A DNA stretch of 64,000 bases from assembly GCA_030737875.1 (NCBI GenBank), contig CM060926.1, positions 160,095,579-160,159,578 of the forward strand, read 5' to 3'. The position numbers and the translations under genes are program-made. This DNA comes from Allium sativum. Lineage: Eukaryota > Streptophyta > Magnoliopsida > Asparagales > Amaryllidaceae. Under the pieces are notes generated by a model, which saw nothing but the letters and a program-made list of their open reading frames with translations, searched no databases and was not told the origin of the DNA. Below, one piece after another: positions 62,028 through 64,000 of the stretch (position 1 is its first letter; every line of letters begins with the position of its first letter).

Positions 62028-64000
62028 CGTAGCGTCCCGCAATTTTAACGGTTTGTATTTGAATATTTTAATCAGTTTAAATATTGAATTCGTAATATAA
62101 GTGGATTTATATATTAATTAAAATGAAGTTGAATGTATAAAATATATATTAAATATAATCGTGCCCGTAATATCGTGGCAGTTCATAATTTAACGTTCTG
62201 AACTACAATTAAGTGTACATGACCCGTTATTAGTCAGATTTCTTCGAAACAAGAAACGTTGGAATCTGTTGAACTGTATTTTTCTAACGGAAGTGAAAAA
62301 ACAAATTTTCGGATTTTTTTATTGCAAGTTATGTCCAAATTAAATATTCAGAAAAGCAGCGGCATATTCATTTATGACCATAACGTTATTTAATTATATT
62401 TAAATATCGAATTCGAATTTGGATAAGGTTCTGTTGAGATGTAGTTATAATTTCATTTTTAGAATTTTACTGTAATTTTTAATTAATTAAATACGCAACT
62501 TTTTATTTAGAGTATTTTGCACCCTTAATCAACATTTTGGGATTTCATAATATAAACTGACTAGTCTATATTATTATATTTTTGAGATCATGACACCTCG
62601 CTGGTCACGACTGTATTTTTATTTCTGTACGTAGCAGCTCGCTTATAGTCCACGAATATGTTACACCATGTTATACTTATTTCGGTGTTCATTTTGTTTG
62701 ATCTGTTCTTAAACATTTTAAACGAAATAAAATGAGTCTACATAGTCGGCAAATTCAGGATTTCTATTTTTATCCAACATTAGGATTTTAATTATGCTAG
62801 CACATTTTGAACATGCCAAGTTTAAATAGAACCGACAAAGAAAAGTCCCACTATAACTTCGCAAATGGCAATTGCATGCATGACAAACTGTAAATTGGTG
62901 GCATGCGTATTCATCCATCTTTGACAATGATGGAGCATTACAAAATGAATTTGACTAGTGAAAGTTTACTTCATTCTGAAGCAAGCATGTTATGTACAAA
63001 GTAAAAGAAATAAACAAATACAAAGTCACCCCATCTAACACCTACCACCTTTAGCTAACTGTATAGCCGACATGCCAAGCATGAATGTTCACCCTACTAT
63101 CAATCTCACTGCTTCCTTTTTCACAGCTAACATATTGAAAATATAAACTACTTTCAACCCTATCACCTACTTCTTAACAATGAAGAAAAGAACAACTACT
63201 TATGCCTTTAGCTGAAGCCATAATCCTGCTAATTCAAGCCAACCACTTGCCCTACATTTTTGATGGCTGCCATGTATTGTCACCATGTATCGTCAGTCAC
63301 TACATTTAACATCACCAGCTACTCTAGTAGAATATAGGAAGTGAGAATTCGTAGCAGACCCTCCTCTCTCATGATAACTTCATAGGCTGCCATGAGTTTT
63401 CAACATTGTCACCTACCTATCCAGTCTTCATCATTGAATGGTCACATACCATTGTCAATCTGTATTTGCAGCTACTTGAAGGGAGGAGACACTGTGATTG
63501 AAAGAAAAGAAAATACCCTGTAGACCTCAAAGCTACCCTATATACCTAACACTTGGATTGCACGCAATCTTCTGCCTATTTAAACCCATAAGCTATCTTC
63601 ATTCTGCAAGCTTCAACCCGAGAAATAAAAATAAGAATCAAAACAAATTAAATTCCATTCTTTCTTTAAAGAAATCTCAATCGTCCTCCATCTCGTATTC
63701 AAGCCGACCAACTCCAAGACGACGGTGTTACCTCATGAACTCGTCAGCACAGGAGAGCGTGGAGAGGTTTGCGTGGAGCTGCGTTTGAGATCACAGGAAG
63801 CTACTGGCCACCGGAATAACTGGGGTTGGTCGAGGAGAACTGGAGGAGACCGCTGGTGCTGGGTAACGTGGCGCAGTGGTCTCCGGTGTTTCCAGTAGGG
63901 CATGAGACATTTCAAGTGTATACGGTGAAGTGGAAAGGAACTTGATGGATTGCATAGGGAGATGGAGTTACATGAAGTTTCGGTTGGAAAGGAAATGCAT
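62028..64000 (+). repeat. Array LTR-d, left part (runs off the window)
   Basis: Starts CGTAGCGTCCCGC and follows LTR-c from 18224 with about 99 percent identity. A putative TATA box lies at 63577-63584. Confidence 0.85.

Overview
This is plant nuclear-type DNA built almost entirely of long-terminal-repeat (LTR) retrotransposons, with about 25 kb of organelle-like, TE-mixed DNA trapped inside. The plant assignment rests on initiator-Met primer sites of the TGGTATCAGAGC type, chromodomain Ty3/gypsy and Tat-lineage pol genes, a plant-type mitochondrial ccmB, fragments of mitochondrial atp9 and cox2, and a plastid psaA fragment. The species cannot be told from the sequence.

Layout. (1) 1-6930: a chromovirus-like element (element 1) with 4.5 kb LTRs whose internal part has collapsed to 1.7 kb and lost RT, RNase H and integrase. 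It sits inside the next repeat. (2) 6931-22022 and 59023-64000: a tandem LTR-internal-LTR-internal array of a non-autonomous, LARD-like element with LTRs of about 6.1 kb, internal regions of 1.55 kb and no recognisable genes. The right part is a near-copy of 15219-20200. (3) 22023-59022: a 37.0 kb composite block that interrupts the third LTR of that array and replaces about 842 bp of it. The block holds a decayed chromovirus pol fragment (22076-24490). It then holds a mitochondrial-like mosaic (about 25.8-46.48 kb) with an intact ccmB, slivers of atp9, cox2 and psaA, and pieces of Copia, LINE, Tat and other gypsy elements. Next comes a young full-length chromovirus (46486-58272, target duplication ACATG). 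Last is a Tat gag-protease fragment (58338-58915).

The only long uninterrupted reading frames are the 1276-codon gag-pol of the young chromovirus, which is broken near its C-terminus by two stops and a frameshift, and ccmB. Nothing looks like an ordinary host nuclear gene.

The most unusual points are these. Both edges of the 37 kb block carry the same chimeric junction (Tat gag fused to chromovirus RT) as direct repeats. A dispersed 16-bp motif, CCAGTATATTAATTGG, recurs about 14 times only in the mitochondrial-like part, once exactly at the truncation point of a pol gene. GTCGAC sites spaced exactly 12 bp apart lie upstream of the TATA box in the LTRs of two chromovirus families. The array LTRs end in CGTA...TACG instead of TG...CA. 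A chimeric assembly is a live alternative for the composite block and should be excluded with long reads.
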